This document shows, in pieces, positions 11,942 to 23,963 of a stretch of DNA of 64,000 nt (position 1 is the first letter of the stretch; every line of letters begins with the position of its first letter). The stretch comes from Styela clava (Eukaryota; Chordata; Ascidiacea; Stolidobranchia; Styelidae): the NCBI RefSeq assembly GCF_964204865.1, contig NC_135252.1, positions 5,911,383 to 5,975,382 on the forward strand, read 5' to 3'. The notes under the pieces are model-generated. The model searched no databases and was not told where the DNA came from. It saw only the letters and a list, made by a program, of their open reading frames with translations. Position numbers and translations under genes: made by a program.

Positions 11942-14282
11942 ATGTCACAATCGGTATATGTTTTAATGCGTTTTCTGGCGTTAACTACAATGCCGTTAAG
12001 TTGTCGAAATGCCATAAAAAAGTACAAATTTTCTAATGAGTTGAAAGGAGATTTTCCTTATTTTGCGCAAACTGAAGGAGGAAAGGTACACTGTACGCAT
12101 TGCAGATCTGTTTTCCTATTAGTAAAGACGGTCGTTCTGATGTCAACGATCATATCCACAGCAGGAAGCACAAAACATTAATTGAGGCATCGACTCGACT
12201 GACCAATTTTTTGCGATAACAAATTCGGATGATTGTTTGTCGTTGGCAGCCGACATTTGCCTATCACACAAAGTTTTGACTGCACCTCTAAATTAATTTT
12301 AATTTTTTTAGCCTAAATTTGCATTAACTTGTAAATATACACAGTTAAAATTTCTGATGTCCGCTGTCTGATAAGCGGATTCGCTGATTTTGCACGTTTA
12401 GCCAGAAATAAATGAGAGTCGATGATTTTTAATTGAATTGCTCCGCTGTTCTCCTCTGAACCTAATAATGATTTACTTTAAACCAGTTTCGTATCAGTAA
12501 CCTTCGATGCATCAAACAGAAAGAATTTAAAGCTTGTTCCAGTTGTGGTTCGTTATTTTTTTACCTGATGTTGGTGTGAAGATAAAACTATTAGAATTCA
12601 AATCTTTACCCGGGGAAACCGCCAAAACTTTTACTGAATACTTGCTCTCTTTTCTCGGAAAAGTTGTTGGATTCTGTGCGGATAATTGCAACATCAACTT
12701 TGAAGGCGTAAAAAGACGAAAAACAAATAATGCTTTTTTTTCAAATTAAAAGAAATATAACCGGTATAGATTGTGCGTACCATGTAGTTCAACAGTGCAC
12801 TGCGATGCCATTTTCAACATGTCGTAGATACTTTGCCTGTTTGTGTTGTTGTCGAAATGTATAAATATTATTACATTTACACTGTCCGAGTAACAGAGGA
12901 GAAATCATTCTGCGATTTTGTTGATAGTGAGTATCAACGGCTATTACAGCATGGCAACACTCGGGTTTTCCCTTTATTACCTGCTTTGCAAAGGATTACG
13001 GAACTGTTTGAAAGCTTGATAAGTTATTCAAATTCTCAAGAAGGATGTCCTACTCTTATGCTTAAATGTTCCAGCGTACGAACTTCACTTGAAATTTGTC
13101 CTTTGCCAGCTCACCTACTTCAACAAAATTATTTTAATTTTGAAAAAAGATAATACTAATGCCGTAGATCAGGGGTCGGCAACTTACGATTCCAGGGCCG
13201 GATCCGGCCCGCAAAATATTATAATCCGGCTCGTGACGCTTCACTAAATTATAGTAACAAAACAGCTGTTTTGACGATTATATTTTTTAAACTAAATTAT
13301 ATTATAACCTAACAAGTATATAATTCACAACTACTTGTTTAATGAGCCTATAATTTAATTATAATTAGACAAATGGCAACAAAACGCAGAAAAATGATGC
13401 GAAGTGCAAAGGGTTCAATGGCGCTGAAAATATTCAAATGCAATTTTTTGCGATGCAATGAGGAAATAAATCTATATTCTATTCGAAAGATGTATTACTG
13501 CTTGATTTTTATTATAAAAAGTATCATCCGTTCGGTTTCAGCTTTCTAAAAATATGTACGGCCCGCCAATGACTCACAACCCTTAATTTTGTCCCGCGAA
13601 CGACAAAAGGTTGCCGACCCCTGCCGTAGATGTCAGAGGTGAAGCTAAATTTGAAGGAAAAAGGGTGAAGAATGTTAATTCCGTCGCAATCACTTGTACT
13701 TCTGGAATCCATGGAACGCTTTGGCGAAATCGATGTAACTGTATTTAAAAAGAATGTTTGCGGTATATAGAGCTGCATGATGAAGTCTACAATGCTCCCC
13801 AGGCCCCACATATGGCCAAATTCAAAGGGTGATTTAAACTGGACTAAAGTGTTTGGTTTGCAAAATTGATAAATGTTATGTTTGGTTAGCTAGTCAGGTT
13901 TTGAATAGAGATGCACTTTTCGACGAATACTGATAAAGAGATATTTATCTGAGCATGGTCCAAATGCAATTTGGCTTACTTTGCGGTTGAATTTAAGTGG
14001 ACAGAGATGTTTAACGTTTTTTCTAACAGAAATATTAGCATTTCGAATTTGCAGAAACTCGTTCATTTTGTTTGCCAGAACATCGGCATCTGTTGAACAG
14101 ATTTTTTCTCCATTGTTCAAATTTTCTGGTCTGGAAGCAGGTTCAGAATGCCAGAAGAAAATATAAAAGCACTCGTAACCTGCAAATTTAATGGTGATGT
14201 CTCTTGTTATCAGTTTTATGACAAAATCAAAACAAGAATTTTTGAGAAGGGTTCCATCTGCGAACAAATACTTTTGGTCTAA
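11942..14282 (+). pseudogene. Broken hAT transposase (family 1, copy A)
   Basis: Fragments of one transposase lie in order but in different frames. A BED-like zinc finger comes first (GKVHCTHCRSVF, then a D.HI.SRKHK histidine pair, 11942-12200). Next is a core segment with CADNCN near 12677-12694, the second catalytic aspartate region, then KSFCDFVDSEYQRLLQHGNTR near 12900-12960. The hAT C-terminal dimerisation segment SASVEQIFS lies at about 14083-14110, with the acidic residue of the catalytic triad. Several stops and frameshifts, plus a MITE at 13170-13623, interrupt it. The protein cannot be made. Opposite-strand open frames here are shadows. Confidence 0.8.
13170..13623. mobile_element. 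hAT-type MITE nested in family 1 copy A
   Basis: The termini are CAGGGGTCGGCAAC and its inverse, with a perfect 8-bp target duplication CCGTAGAT at 13162-13169 and 13624-13631. The same insertion, at the same place, is present in copy B (47172-47592). It therefore entered the parent element before the two copies separated. Confidence 0.92.
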
Positions 14283-14460
14283 ATAAATAATACAAACTAT
14301 TTTTTTGTGATTTTTCTAATTCAATGATCAGTATAGAGATTTACAGCCGTATATACCCGCAATGGCATGGTGGACGTTTCAATATTACAAAGACTGGCAA
14401 TCAACCGAATGTTTGCCAAATCGCACCGTCCCGGTTTTTTGTTTCAGATTTATGGTAAGC

Positions 14461-14893
14461 TGCGTTACACTACTCGAGCCGAATGATCGAAATGGCGTCC
14501 ATATGACGCCATAATGGAACAAGTTAGTTGCACGGGGTTGAGACTGATTTGACCTTATATATCCCAAAGCGTTATATATTATAATATACTATAATCGGTA
14601 TATCCGAGGCTGTGATTGTTGTTATATCTGTGCACGTGTTAAGACTTGCTGTTTTGTCTGTTACTGCTATGGTGTCTTAATTTTGAAGTGCTTGACTCTT
14701 ACAATAAAGTGGTGTTGTAATGGAAACTTGGTGCTTGTTTATAAAGATCTAAAGGCAGAATACACTACAGCCGGATTTGCCATTAGGCGAGGTGGGCTGA
14801 AGTCTAGGGGTCTCAAGCCCCAGGGGGCCTCAAATTTTAGTCGGTCGAATATATGAATTAGTCTCAATCTGAAAAACTATATCACTTTACCCT
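14461..14893. repeat. 433-bp direct repeat, right copy
   Basis: Right-hand copy of 11283-11715, beginning directly at the damaged right end of the hAT element. After the repeat ends at 14893 the sequence diverges (the left copy continues into the hAT terminus). Confidence 0.9.
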
Positions 14894-16341
14894 ACTACTC
14901 CTTTTACCCTACTAAAGTCTTTCCTTTTTTAATATAAGAATATATATATATATAGTCATGCAAATTTAAGAAACAACGACGAAACTAAAATTTCTTAATA
15001 AATAAATGAATATTTTTTGATCTTTTTTCATCAATAATTGGGCCATGCATCAATTCTCGCGACCAGGAGCGGGTATGGCAGCCTTCTATTACAGCTTCAT
15101 AAAGTGATTTAAAATACAAGTTACTATCAAATATGCTTGAGTGGTTGGCGTAAGTATCTTATTGTAACACAAATTTAGTACTTTAGAATTCATTTAATGG
15201 AGCTTTACTCTCGTTTACCGTAAGTCATCCAACTTTATACGAACTGGTATATAAATTGTTTCAAAAAATGGACCAACGATATACTTAAACGACATTGTTA
15301 TAAGTTCGCGAACTTTTTATTTATTTAAATTAATAATAGTGGGTGGTATTTGTGAGGCCCCCACCACAATGACATCATAGGACTCGTGCATTTTATTATG
15401 ACACCAAGTGATATATATATGTAAAATAAATGTATTGTGACATATTAAAAAAAAACAATAATATGCAAAGCTATCGTGCGTGAAGTTGGCAACCCAAAGG
15501 ATAAGGCAGGCGATCGTTTGCCGCTATTATAGGCGTAGCCATCAGGAGATAGTGAAATGGCTAGGGATATTTTCAACATGTGTTTTTTCTAAAAGAGAAT
15601 TGGTGGCATTTGCAGTGAGACACAAACACGTATGTCTTTTTCAATACCGTTTTGCTCCATTCGTGAAGGATTATATATTCTATATATTTATCTTAATAAG
15701 AACAATGCACGTGTATATCGTCTGTGAGTTTTTGAAAACTTGCTATTTCGTAAGAAATAAACAAGAATATCGGTCAGAGACCGAAGACTTAACGATCGAA
15801 AGTTGGGGGATCCCCAAAACAGCGCTCTTACTCCATAATGACACTTTGTGTCCCATCACTAATTAATTAATAACTCGCTAATTATACGACATATTTATCC
15901 AAAATCAATAGGCTACTGGTCCGACATATGATGAATGCACATGCAAAATCTGAAGCAGATTCAATCTCGCATTCGTGAGATATCGCGTATTTATTTACAG
16001 TACTAAAACTCTCATGACTCCTTCTTGCGTTGACAGTGCCTCCAATTTACGTTGAAAATATTCTTCCGTTTTATCGACGCAACCTGAATGGTTTGACGCA
16101 AAGAGAGTAGTTTTATCGATTTGGCAAGAATTTTTTCATAAACAACATACTTTGGCGTACCATTTACTTCAGTGATTGTCCACAGTTAGGGATGACGAAA
16201 TCGAGTACGGATTCGATTACAGAATCGATTCTTCGCGGAATCGACTATAATCGATTCCGATGCATTGGAATCGATTCTCGAGATTAAACCTTAGATTGCA
16301 AACAATGTGTAACGTTTTGTGGCAATTCCTTCACATATATG
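14894..16341. other. Intergenic tract, no recognisable gene
   Basis: AT-rich sequence with a short TA run near 14940-14955. A 128-codon plus-strand frame at 15480-15866 has no recognisable motif and may be chance. From about 16190 to 16300 the sequence is rich in AATCGATTC-type motifs, starting TTAGGGATG, which resembles the terminus of another hAT-like element whose other end I could not place. Confidence 0.4.
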
Positions 16342-16526
16342 CAGTGGTGGGATTCAGCCGGTTCGCACCGGTTCTATAAAACCGTCTAACGGAATTTTAT
16401 GAGATCAGCGAACCGGTTAGCATTACTGGTTTATTTGCTAAAAATATGACTTTTTGTAATAGAACCGGCTGAAAATATGACTTTTGTGATGGAACCGGCT
16501 GACGAAGAAATTGAATCCCAGCACTG
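16342..16526. mobile_element. hAT-type MITE (CAGTGGTGGGATTCA family), copy 1
   Basis: The ends are CAGTGGTGGGATTCA and, inverted, CAGTGCTGGGATTCA. A perfect 8-bp target duplication CATATATG lies at 16334-16341 and 16527-16534. The interior has inverted CCGGTTC motifs. A second copy is at 53372-53538. Confidence 0.92.
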
Positions 16527-16609
16527 CATATATGTAAAAACTGCTCTACTGCTATGTTGAGTTGCTACGATGCCGCATGAACGATGAACTTAACTATATA
16601 TATGTATAT

Positions 16610-17418
16610 ATCGTCACGCTAATAACCGAATTGCGCAAGTCATTTTTAGCAGTTTTGAGAAAAACGTAAAAAACTTCCTAATGATATTGCTATGCCATTG
16701 AGAGTCAATAATTTGCCATGGTTCAATTTTTTGATCGTAGCCGGATTTAAGTTAATTTGACGTCATAATGGCGCACTGTGACTTAGGCAGAAATGTGTCT
16801 ATGACTTGGGAACATACGCAATTTTGCAACTTTACTATATGCACCAGTCCTGAAAACTAAACAATCCAAAAACGAATGTAATTCTTAGTATATACGAAGT
16901 CTAATTCCCAAAATAGCTAATTCGCTTCAATTACATTATTTTTTATGTTTAAAAATATATATTCCATCAATACAACACGCTCTGCACATCCACCGTGTTA
17001 AGACTAAAGTTAAATATAAAGAATAAAACAGCAATGTACCCTTATATAAAAGCCAACCAAGGTGAATTGGACTCAGACAGTGAATATCACAAGTGCACGC
17101 CTTCCTATACTGTAGTAGAAATTGAAATTTATAAGCGCTAAGCTAGAATCTGAGATGCAAAACTCGAAAATCCTTCGCCGAGGTTATATTGTCTTTGTGA
17201 CGTCACAATAGTCATGCGTTAACAATGATAATTCATTATGAAGAAACAATTGAACAAATTTGCATATCATACAAAATCTCTATTTTTATGGGTTTCGGAA
17301 TTCTTAAAATAAAATCTGAGTTAACAGACAGGTGCGCAGCATAACATAAATACCTATTTTATGAAAAACTCAAAACCGCCAAAAATGACTTACGCAATTC
17401 GGTTATAAGCGTGACGAT
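16610..17418. mobile_element. MITE with ~60-bp terminal inverted repeats and TA-rich ends
   Basis: The left end (CGTCACGCTAATAACCGAAT from 16612) is mirrored at the right end (CGTCACGCTTATAACCGAAT in reverse, ending about 17416). The match runs for roughly 60 bases and includes GCAAGTCATTTTTagCaGTTTTGAG. Both ends adjoin TATATA tracts, so the target duplication cannot be told apart from the flank; TA would be possible. No open frame was recognised. Confidence 0.75.
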
Positions 17419-18179
17419 ATATATATTTCGCTAGAAGGCTTTTATGTTTATTTATTTCTGAAATCTCTGTGGGTTCTGAGGGATTCTTTTTTTGTGCGAT
17501 TTTGTGTCCTGTGACAGATTGGATCCTCATACTACTTAGGTTTGGCCTTCTTGTCCGTCCATATATTTGAACACCGCTCTCTTGTTTGATTTCATATGCA
17601 GTGGCGCAACCAGCGGGGGGGTTACGGGGGTCGTGTCCCCCCCGTTTGAATTTCGTTTTTTTTTATTATTGTTCTATGTTAAAACAACGTCGTTCCACGG
17701 TCATAACAATCCGGTGAAAACTACTTTTTTCCAGTGCTTTATCACCTCGACGTAATTTAACACCGCCCGACTTCAATCATACCTTTTTGCTGATAGTTAC
17801 GTAATAATCGCTAACCCCGCGTATATGTTTGTATTCGAAAATGAGATATGTTATCTCAAAAAAGTAGAAATCGCGCGCTGTCGATGCGAATTGAAAGCGA
17901 CAATAGCATAATGCTATCTCTCTCTCTCTTGTGACGAATACTCTTGTGCTTCATCATCTTGACTCAATGTAACGCCGCCCGTCTTCATGTTATAATAATG
18001 CAGTAGAAATTATTTTCGGAAAAATATTGCTTCGAATAACCTAAGATTTTCTACATATTAAAGGCCGAAAACCGAAAACGCCGTAAACATCCTACCGCCC
18101 CCGTCCACGTTCTGATTTAAAAACATTCCACAATTATTTCATTTTTTACCGCAATCGAAAGCAGCCATGTGTGGCACGG

Positions 18180-18510
18180 CAATAACTAACAGTCGCCGTG
18201 AAAGGTTTTCAATAAACTCTGACTTGAAATGCTTATAAGACGTCGAGGACGTTTTTGGTTGAAAATTTTTTACATTTGTTATCGTATATTTCAATTTAGT
18301 CAAATTTTTTAATTTCTTGCAATCTATAAAATAGCTTCTAAATATTATTTGGTTTCTATCGGAGATTTTATCGTTATCCCGAGTCCTGACGTCGTTGATA
18401 ACAATATCGTTCATTTTAAGTTGGAGGTATTGGTTTATAATCAAAAAAAAAAATTATAACACATAACATGAAAAATTTATATCAACGCTGACTCAAAAAG
18501 TAAAACACGT
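18180..18510 (+). repeat. Inverted arm 1 inside the 2.15-kb hAT element
   Basis: The arm contains CTTATAAGACGTCGAGGACG, GACGTCGTTGATAACAATATCG and AAAACACG in that order. The same motifs run in reverse complement at 18685-19095 and in direct order at 20620-21010, with clear divergence. The 101-codon minus-strand frame here is probably incidental. Confidence 0.7.
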
Positions 18511-18684
18511 TTTTCCATCTTCATTCTCCATTATTGGCGGACGGAAATTTGGGAATCGGGTTTAACTAATTTGATTATGATGACGATGGTAAACAAAAGT
18601 ACACAAACATACCATACCGTTCTCAGTTTTTAGTCGTTATTTCTCTGTCCTTTCTTCTTTCTATGTGCATATTAAGACCAAAAA

Positions 18685-19095
18685 ACGTGTTTTATTATTG
18701 AATTCTGCGCTGATTTGAATATTTCATGTCGGCTGTTATGTACTTTTGTTTGTAAATGAATACCGCTAACTTTAACTGAACGGATGTTGTTATCAATGCC
18801 GGATGCCGACGAAATCCGCGATAGATATTAAATACTATTTAAGAGCTATTTTATACGCGCTAAATTAGAAGAAATGAAAAAATTTCCTGTTATGTTCGGT
18901 CACTATCGAAACTGAGGATGAAAACAACTAATTAAGACACAATTTGCCGAGGACGCCTAAACCATCTCGACTAAGTTAAATACCCGGTAGGAAAATATTT
19001 TCAATCAAAAACGTCCTCGAAGTCTTATAAGTTCTTCAAGTCGGCGTTTATCGAAATTCTTTCATTTCAGCTGTAATATATTGCCGAACCACACA
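18685..19095 (-). repeat. Inverted arm 2 inside the 2.15-kb hAT element
   Basis: Reverse-complement relative of arm 1: CGTGTTTTATTATTG at the left, CATGTCGGCTGTTATG, then AAAACGTCCTCGAAGTCTTATAAG at the right. It also contains GGTCACTATCGAAACTGAGG, which is shared with the copy at 20620-21010. Confidence 0.7.
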
Positions 19096-19760
19096 TGGAC
19101 GACGACGCCTAGGATATGTGCGCCATATTTGGGATTATTATAAACACGAAAAAACAGTATTTGAAGTTTGCGATATTTGAATTTAAATTCGATTTGGACA
19201 TCCCTGCATTAAATTAGTCAGTTTTTAGTTGTGTTTCCAAAAATTAGTTGTAAATCAATTATTTTAATTGTCATTATGTCTTCCGGTGAGCTTCAGTTTA
19301 GTTTAGAATTTTTCCGGGGTTAGGGTCGGGAAAAGGTCCATTCGCAAGAAGTGCATTTTGTTTTTAGTCTTGACGAATTCACCCAACGAGCAAGGCGCGG
19401 CACGAGGGAAACACTGGAATTTATTCAAGCCGTGTTTCACTATCCACGAGGCGCAAAGCGAGGAAAACGTTGAAAATAATTAACAGCTTTTCGTTAGCAA
19501 TTCGCTGGAATGGAATGAACGGCGTTTTGCTACCCACGAGGTGCAAGACATAGCGAAGCGCCGTTAATGAACGAGTGCAAGGTAAGCGAAAGGCTGGGAT
19601 TTAATCGATGGCGTTTCCCTTTTAACCATGAGCAATTTATCGTGGTCAGCGGGGCGACACCTAGTGGCGTTGCGACTTACGTCGTGGTTGCACTGTGTAA
19701 ATTCCGGTCGGACCCCCCCCCCCCCGTTGAAAACGGCCTGGTTGCGCCACTGTTCATATG

Positions 19761-22369
19761 GTATTGCTTAGGTGGGTATGTTTTCTCGGTAAGATATGTC
19801 GAGTAATCGAGATTCGAGAATCGGATACTTGATTATAACATGGAAATCGAAGTCTACCGAATAAAAAGGATGGTTTAGTCGTATGGATAAATGTTTGCCA
19901 GATTAGGACCAAGGTACACTTCCAATTATAATGTAATATACTCAACTAAACTATACACTGGGAAATATCATTGACGCTCGTAACACTAACACCCAATCGC
20001 ATTTACTACTATACCCGATCACAAATTTCTCTTTTCAGCTTTCAAATCCTAGTGACTTGTGTGAGCCGTATTACATGTTCAGCGGGAGTTATGTAACCCC
20101 GTAAAATCTTCACGTAACCTCGTCCGGGGTGAAGATCCACAGTTAGAGAACCACTACCCTGGATCAGTGTTTCTTCAACCTTTTCGGAATCGCGTTACCC
20201 CATTTTATATCAAAATTTGTATTTTTTGAAACAATCCCAGGATATGACCCGATAATTATCTCAATCAGTTTTGGCCTAGGATAGAAATAACTATAGGATT
20301 TATGGTTTCTGGACTCGAGTTGGAGAATAGGCATAACAAATTCGTGTCTGCAACTTACAAAGGGCACAATTAGATGATTTACATAGTCACATAAATCTGA
20401 AATATCAATATAGAAATCGGGCTGTTTGTAGCTAAAAATAACAATAACTTTCAATATGATTTATGAGCGATGGGCTAGTTTCCATGAGCACAATCTTCTA
20501 CTCTGGCAAGGATTCAGGAGGGATAAACTTGTATCACTTTATCAGCTGATCTCACTTTCACATCAGTTTGATCTAACCATGCAGTTGGCAAACTGCCTGT
20601 AACCGGCAAATCTTACCACGTGACTAAATAAGTCAGCGCCAACTTGAAGTACTTATGACACGTCGAGGAAGTTTTTGATTGAAGATATTTTACAATTATT
20701 ATCGTATATTTTAACATAGTCGAGATAATCTGGGTTACCGCGGCAATGAATCTAAAATCAAATTATGTCGTAATTAATCGTTTTCATCCTTAGTTTCGAT
20801 AGTGACCGGTATGTTAGTCGTTGATAGTGACCGAGCATTTTTTGCATTTCTTGCAATTTACCCCGTATGAAATCCTTTTATTGTTAGACTGGCGTCGTTG
20901 ATAATAATATCGTTTAGTTCAAGTTTGCGATATCAATTTATAAGCAATAATAAAAGCATAACAGCCGACATGAAGTATTTAAATCAGAGCTGGCTTGAAG
21001 AAAAATAAAACACGTATATATAGTTTCGTAAGCAAAATAAAAATCAATTTCCCCCAGTAGGACTCAATATCGACGGGGATGGATAATTGTGGCGAAATTT
21101 AGCTCAACGATGTCACGCTGACGATAAACAGTCAAAATTCATAACAAAAATTAGCCGTGTTAAAATTCCGAGTTATGTTGATTTTACTGTACAATTTAAA
21201 ACATTTCACTGGGCGCCTAGTTGTTCTTTTTTCTGTGCTTACCAAGATGCACTACAAATCATAAATACTGTAATGTTTATCAAGTCTATTTCCTTAAAAT
21301 AGACTAATTTCAATCAATGATAATATCACAAAAGTCCAATTCCTATGTTCCTGGTGTTAAGAATGTATTCGAAATTCATATTCAAAAATATTTTTTCGAA
21401 TGTATATGAAATAGTCAAGTATTCGGTTGTGGCTATTCCTGGTATAATTACTCCCACACAAGGATCTGTGGCATCGGATGAAGTAGAAAATGAGCCCAAT
21501 TATTACATGAGATGAGGGCAGGGTCGCATTGAGAGGCCCCGTGCTGTGCTGCTTGTGAGTCCCTTCTCTAACAATGACGTTATTCGTATTATTCTGGTGC
21601 CATTTGGACACTGCTTTGTCATTAAGTAGAAATCTTCGTGGAATTATCATTAGCGTCCCATGCTCTCGGATTAGCCTCTTGTGCTTTCATTTTGTGGATT
21701 TGATCCTGGAAAATATGTGCTATTATACATTAAATTCGATGGGTAATAATGATGCCATGTTTTACTGTTTGTAACAAACGTGTGTTCGTCTCGAAGGCAA
21801 AATTTAGTTTCGAAAATGTCCAGCCTTACTTACGAACCATTGTGTGAATAAACTTGATGGTTCAAGTTTTTTCAGACTACTTTGTACCAAACCGTTTGCG
21901 TGCCACATTAGAAACGCGTGCTTTGTGTTGTGCACCCTATGTTTAGTGGATTTTACACCCCTGTACTGTAGCCTACGTGTTTCTTTACTTCTTGTAAAAA
22001 AATTTAAACTTCATACTAAATTTTGTGCAAAGTAACCTTTTTTATATGTCTGTTTTTCAGTTTTGTTGCTTATGGTGGAAATATGTTTGTATTGTACTTG
22101 TCCCCCGGTTCCACGACGGACAGATTTAAAAAAAATTAGGAGATAATTTCAATCTTGAATAGATGCTTTATTAAACAAAACAACTTTAGGATTGCTTGTA
22201 TTACTCATTGAGGTTAAAGGTTGTACCCACGGTTCATATTCTTTCAACGATTCACGAATGTCAACAAATCGCCTCAGGCGACATCGCGTATGTCGACGAA
22301 TGGCTCAATAAAGAAGGCTGGATTGGCACGCCATATTTCTTTGATCGATCGACATTACTGCTGATCAAG
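19761..22369. other. Intergenic tract before TMEM98
   Basis: No gene was recognised. A hAT-like terminus reading AGAGAACCACTACCCTG ends near 20160, and another beginning CAGTGTTTCTTCAACC starts near 20167; their partner ends were not found. The third arm copy lies at 20620-21010. The last ~300 bases probably contain the TMEM98 promoter and 5' leader; a TTTTTTCAG at about 22050-22060 could be a splice acceptor. Confidence 0.4.
20620..21010 (+). repeat. Third copy of the arm sequence, outside the element
   Basis: Direct-orientation relative of arm 1 (CACGTCGAGGAAGTTTTTGATTG, GGCGTCGTTGATAATAATATCG, CAGCCGACATGAAGTATTTAAATC, ending AAAACACG). It shows that the arm is a dispersed repeat in its own right rather than only part of the hAT element. 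Confidence 0.65.
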
Positions 22370-23071
22370 ATGGAAACTGTAGTTGTTGTATGTGTTAGCT
22401 TCCTAGGTGCGTTATTTCTTGCATCGTTTGTCGCCCTTCTGGTACTTTGTCGCCACAAATACTGTAATCGACGTTCAGCGGAAGAAGCCGAAGAATACAG
22501 AATTATATCGCCAAATGCAATATCTGCGAACATGGATGAATCCGATGCCGTGGGAGAGTTGGAACTTGCCGATATCATAACTTGTGATGACGATACAATA
22601 AGGGAGTTATTGGAGACCGAAGATTGGGCCTTCGATGCTCAGGGCCTCATCCCACATTGTATATCTGTTCTACGTCTGTGCCGATCCGTTACTGAAAAAT
22701 TAGTAGCAAAAACAATGACTACCGAACAGATTCATCCTGTCCAGTTGGAAGAAATTGTACAAATAGCAAAACGTGTTACTCCCAGGGTCGATGACCTGAT
22801 GAGAGCAATACAACCCCCCTTAGATCCCAAGCTTTTGGAGGCACGTGCTGCTGCACTGATATTCTCTGTATCACATCTGGCTCTCATAATAAAGGGTGCT
22901 TGCCGACACAAAGGCTCAGTGGAATGGATAGATCAAGCTATGCTTGAAATGGATGAGCATATGAGAATATTAAGAGGTGTGGCACTTAATTCTGCATTTG
23001 AAACTTTCCCACAGGAACCTGATGCTGGTACTTCAAATACCAATACAGATGCAAATGTAACAAAGTTGTAA
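22370..23071 (+). CDS. TMEM98: TMEM98 orthologue, single coding exon
   Basis: A 233-residue protein, close to the usual ~226. It is predicted to be a single-pass membrane protein: after METVVVVCVSFLGALFLAS (residues 1-19) the hydrophobic helix runs to about 27, then CRHKYC. The conserved cytoplasmic domain follows, with ELELADI, EDWAFDAQGL, RVTPRVDDL, PPLDPKLLEARAAAL and SVSHLALI, ending near WIDQ. The start was placed at Met 22370 because family members begin METVV; the frame stays open for 58 more codons upstream without family similarity. In vertebrates TMEM98 is linked to myelin and eye development and binds MYRF. The gene has introns in vertebrates but none in this coding region. It converges on OTUD5 with about 0.9 kb between stops. 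Confidence 0.93.
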   Translation: METVVVVCVSFLGALFLASFVALLVLCRHKYCNRRSAEEAEEYRIISPNAISANMDESDAVGELELADIITCDDDTIRELLETEDWAFDAQGLIPHCISVLRLCRSVTEKLVAKTMTTEQIHPVQLEEIVQIAKRVTPRVDDLMRAIQPPLDPKLLEARAAALIFSVSHLALIIKGACRHKGSVEWIDQAMLEMDEHMRILRGVALNSAFETFPQEPDAGTSNTNTDANVTKL

Positions 23072-23963
23072 AAATGCATGTCTGTCATAAGGTATCTTGT
23101 GTATTGCAGTTAAATTAATTTTAGATTTTTTTTATCTGTATATTGCTTTACTGAAGTGTTTATAGATCTTGCCATTTTGGGGGATAAAATTACCAAAGGT
23201 CATCTCATTCAATGAACTCTGTTTCCTATTTTGTTTTTTAAACTCTAGTCCTGTTATGTATCACTTTGTTAACTAAACTACTCAGGGGTTTGCAGTTAAT
23301 TACTGACATATATATATAATACCCATTGGAAGGTTTACAACCAACATTAAATCTACCACTAAAGTAGAGTGTTAACACTGATTTTTGAACAATTGCTAGC
23401 GCCTTCTTTATTTGATATTCTTTTCTGTAAATATATATTACCTTAATAGCATTTTACTTTTTTTATAATGATGATGTTCCGAATCTTTTCTCATAGTATT
23501 ATCACATTATGTTTTATGAAACAGTGTTTGATTTTTGTACATTTTTTCCATCAAATCAGATTTTTAATAATGACTGAACACATGTATCTGGCGACTACAT
23601 TCCAATACAGCCTGATGTTTCTGGTGCTGAGTTGATTCTTGCCAAAATTGATTTTTCTTTGAATACTATTACATATTTTACCTTTGTTCGGTGGCAATAA
23701 ATTTGCAATATATCATCAAACATTGTCAGTTTGTAGTGATTATCATATGAAATTGGGAAAAAATTCTGCAGCTCATCAGAGGTTAATAAAGGAAACATTC
23801 CAAGGTGTTGATATACATTTAGAAAATTTATTAGCACTAAGAGAATAATCTATTAATTCCTTTGATCAAAGTACACGGATAAAAAAAAAATTTAATTAGT
23901 GACCTGAAGGTTTCTCGCTTGTGCCATCAGTCACATCTTATAGAAAATTCATTAGAAATATAG
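23072..23963. other. Shared 3' region between convergent TMEM98 and OTUD5
   Basis: The two genes end tail to tail. A plus-strand AATAAA at 23696-23701 could serve TMEM98, and a minus-strand AATAAA (TTTATT at 23827-23832) could serve OTUD5. If both are used, the transcripts approach each other closely or overlap. No other feature was seen. Confidence 0.5.

Larger units (their letters stand above)
11716..14460 (+). mobile_element. hAT-type transposon, family 1, copy A (decayed)
   Basis: The left end is TAGGCTTACCATA followed by many GTCCCGG motifs, a subterminal array. The right end is the inverse TATGGTAAGC but lacks the last three bases CTA. Copy B at 42724-49036 has both complete ends, which defines the family. 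Unlike copy B, no target-site duplication flanks this copy; it sits at the junction of a 433-bp direct repeat. It carries a broken transposase and an embedded MITE (13170-13623). Confidence 0.85.
17599..19752. mobile_element. 2.15-kb non-autonomous hAT element with internal inverted arms
   Basis: The 15-bp perfect inverted termini CAGTGGCGCAACCAG are followed on both sides by a G/C homopolymer (GGGGGGG left, C-run right). The target duplication TTCATATG is perfect at 17591-17598 and 19753-19760. No transposase was seen. Two inverted arms (about 18180-18510 and 18685-19095) fill the middle. A third copy of the arm lies outside the element at about 20620-21010. Confidence 0.9.

Noticed and set aside
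13890..14267. 125-codon minus-strand frame
   Set aside because: It is the antisense shadow of the hAT C-terminal region, which is meaningful on the plus strand (SASVEQIFS).
11283..14893. LTR retrotransposon reading of the 433-bp direct repeats
   Set aside because: The interior is a hAT element with inverted ends, there is no primer-binding or polypurine site, and the repeat does not end in CA; kept only as a lesser alternative.
15480..15866. 128-codon plus-strand open frame
   Set aside because: No family motif, no splice or context support, and composition like surrounding DNA; length is attainable by chance in several frames over 64 kb.
16190..19210. Possible single element between TTAGGGATG at 16,190 and CATCCCTG at 19,203
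   Set aside because: It would cross the border of the 17,599-19,752 element, whose ends and duplication are perfect, so the two ends probably belong to different insertions.
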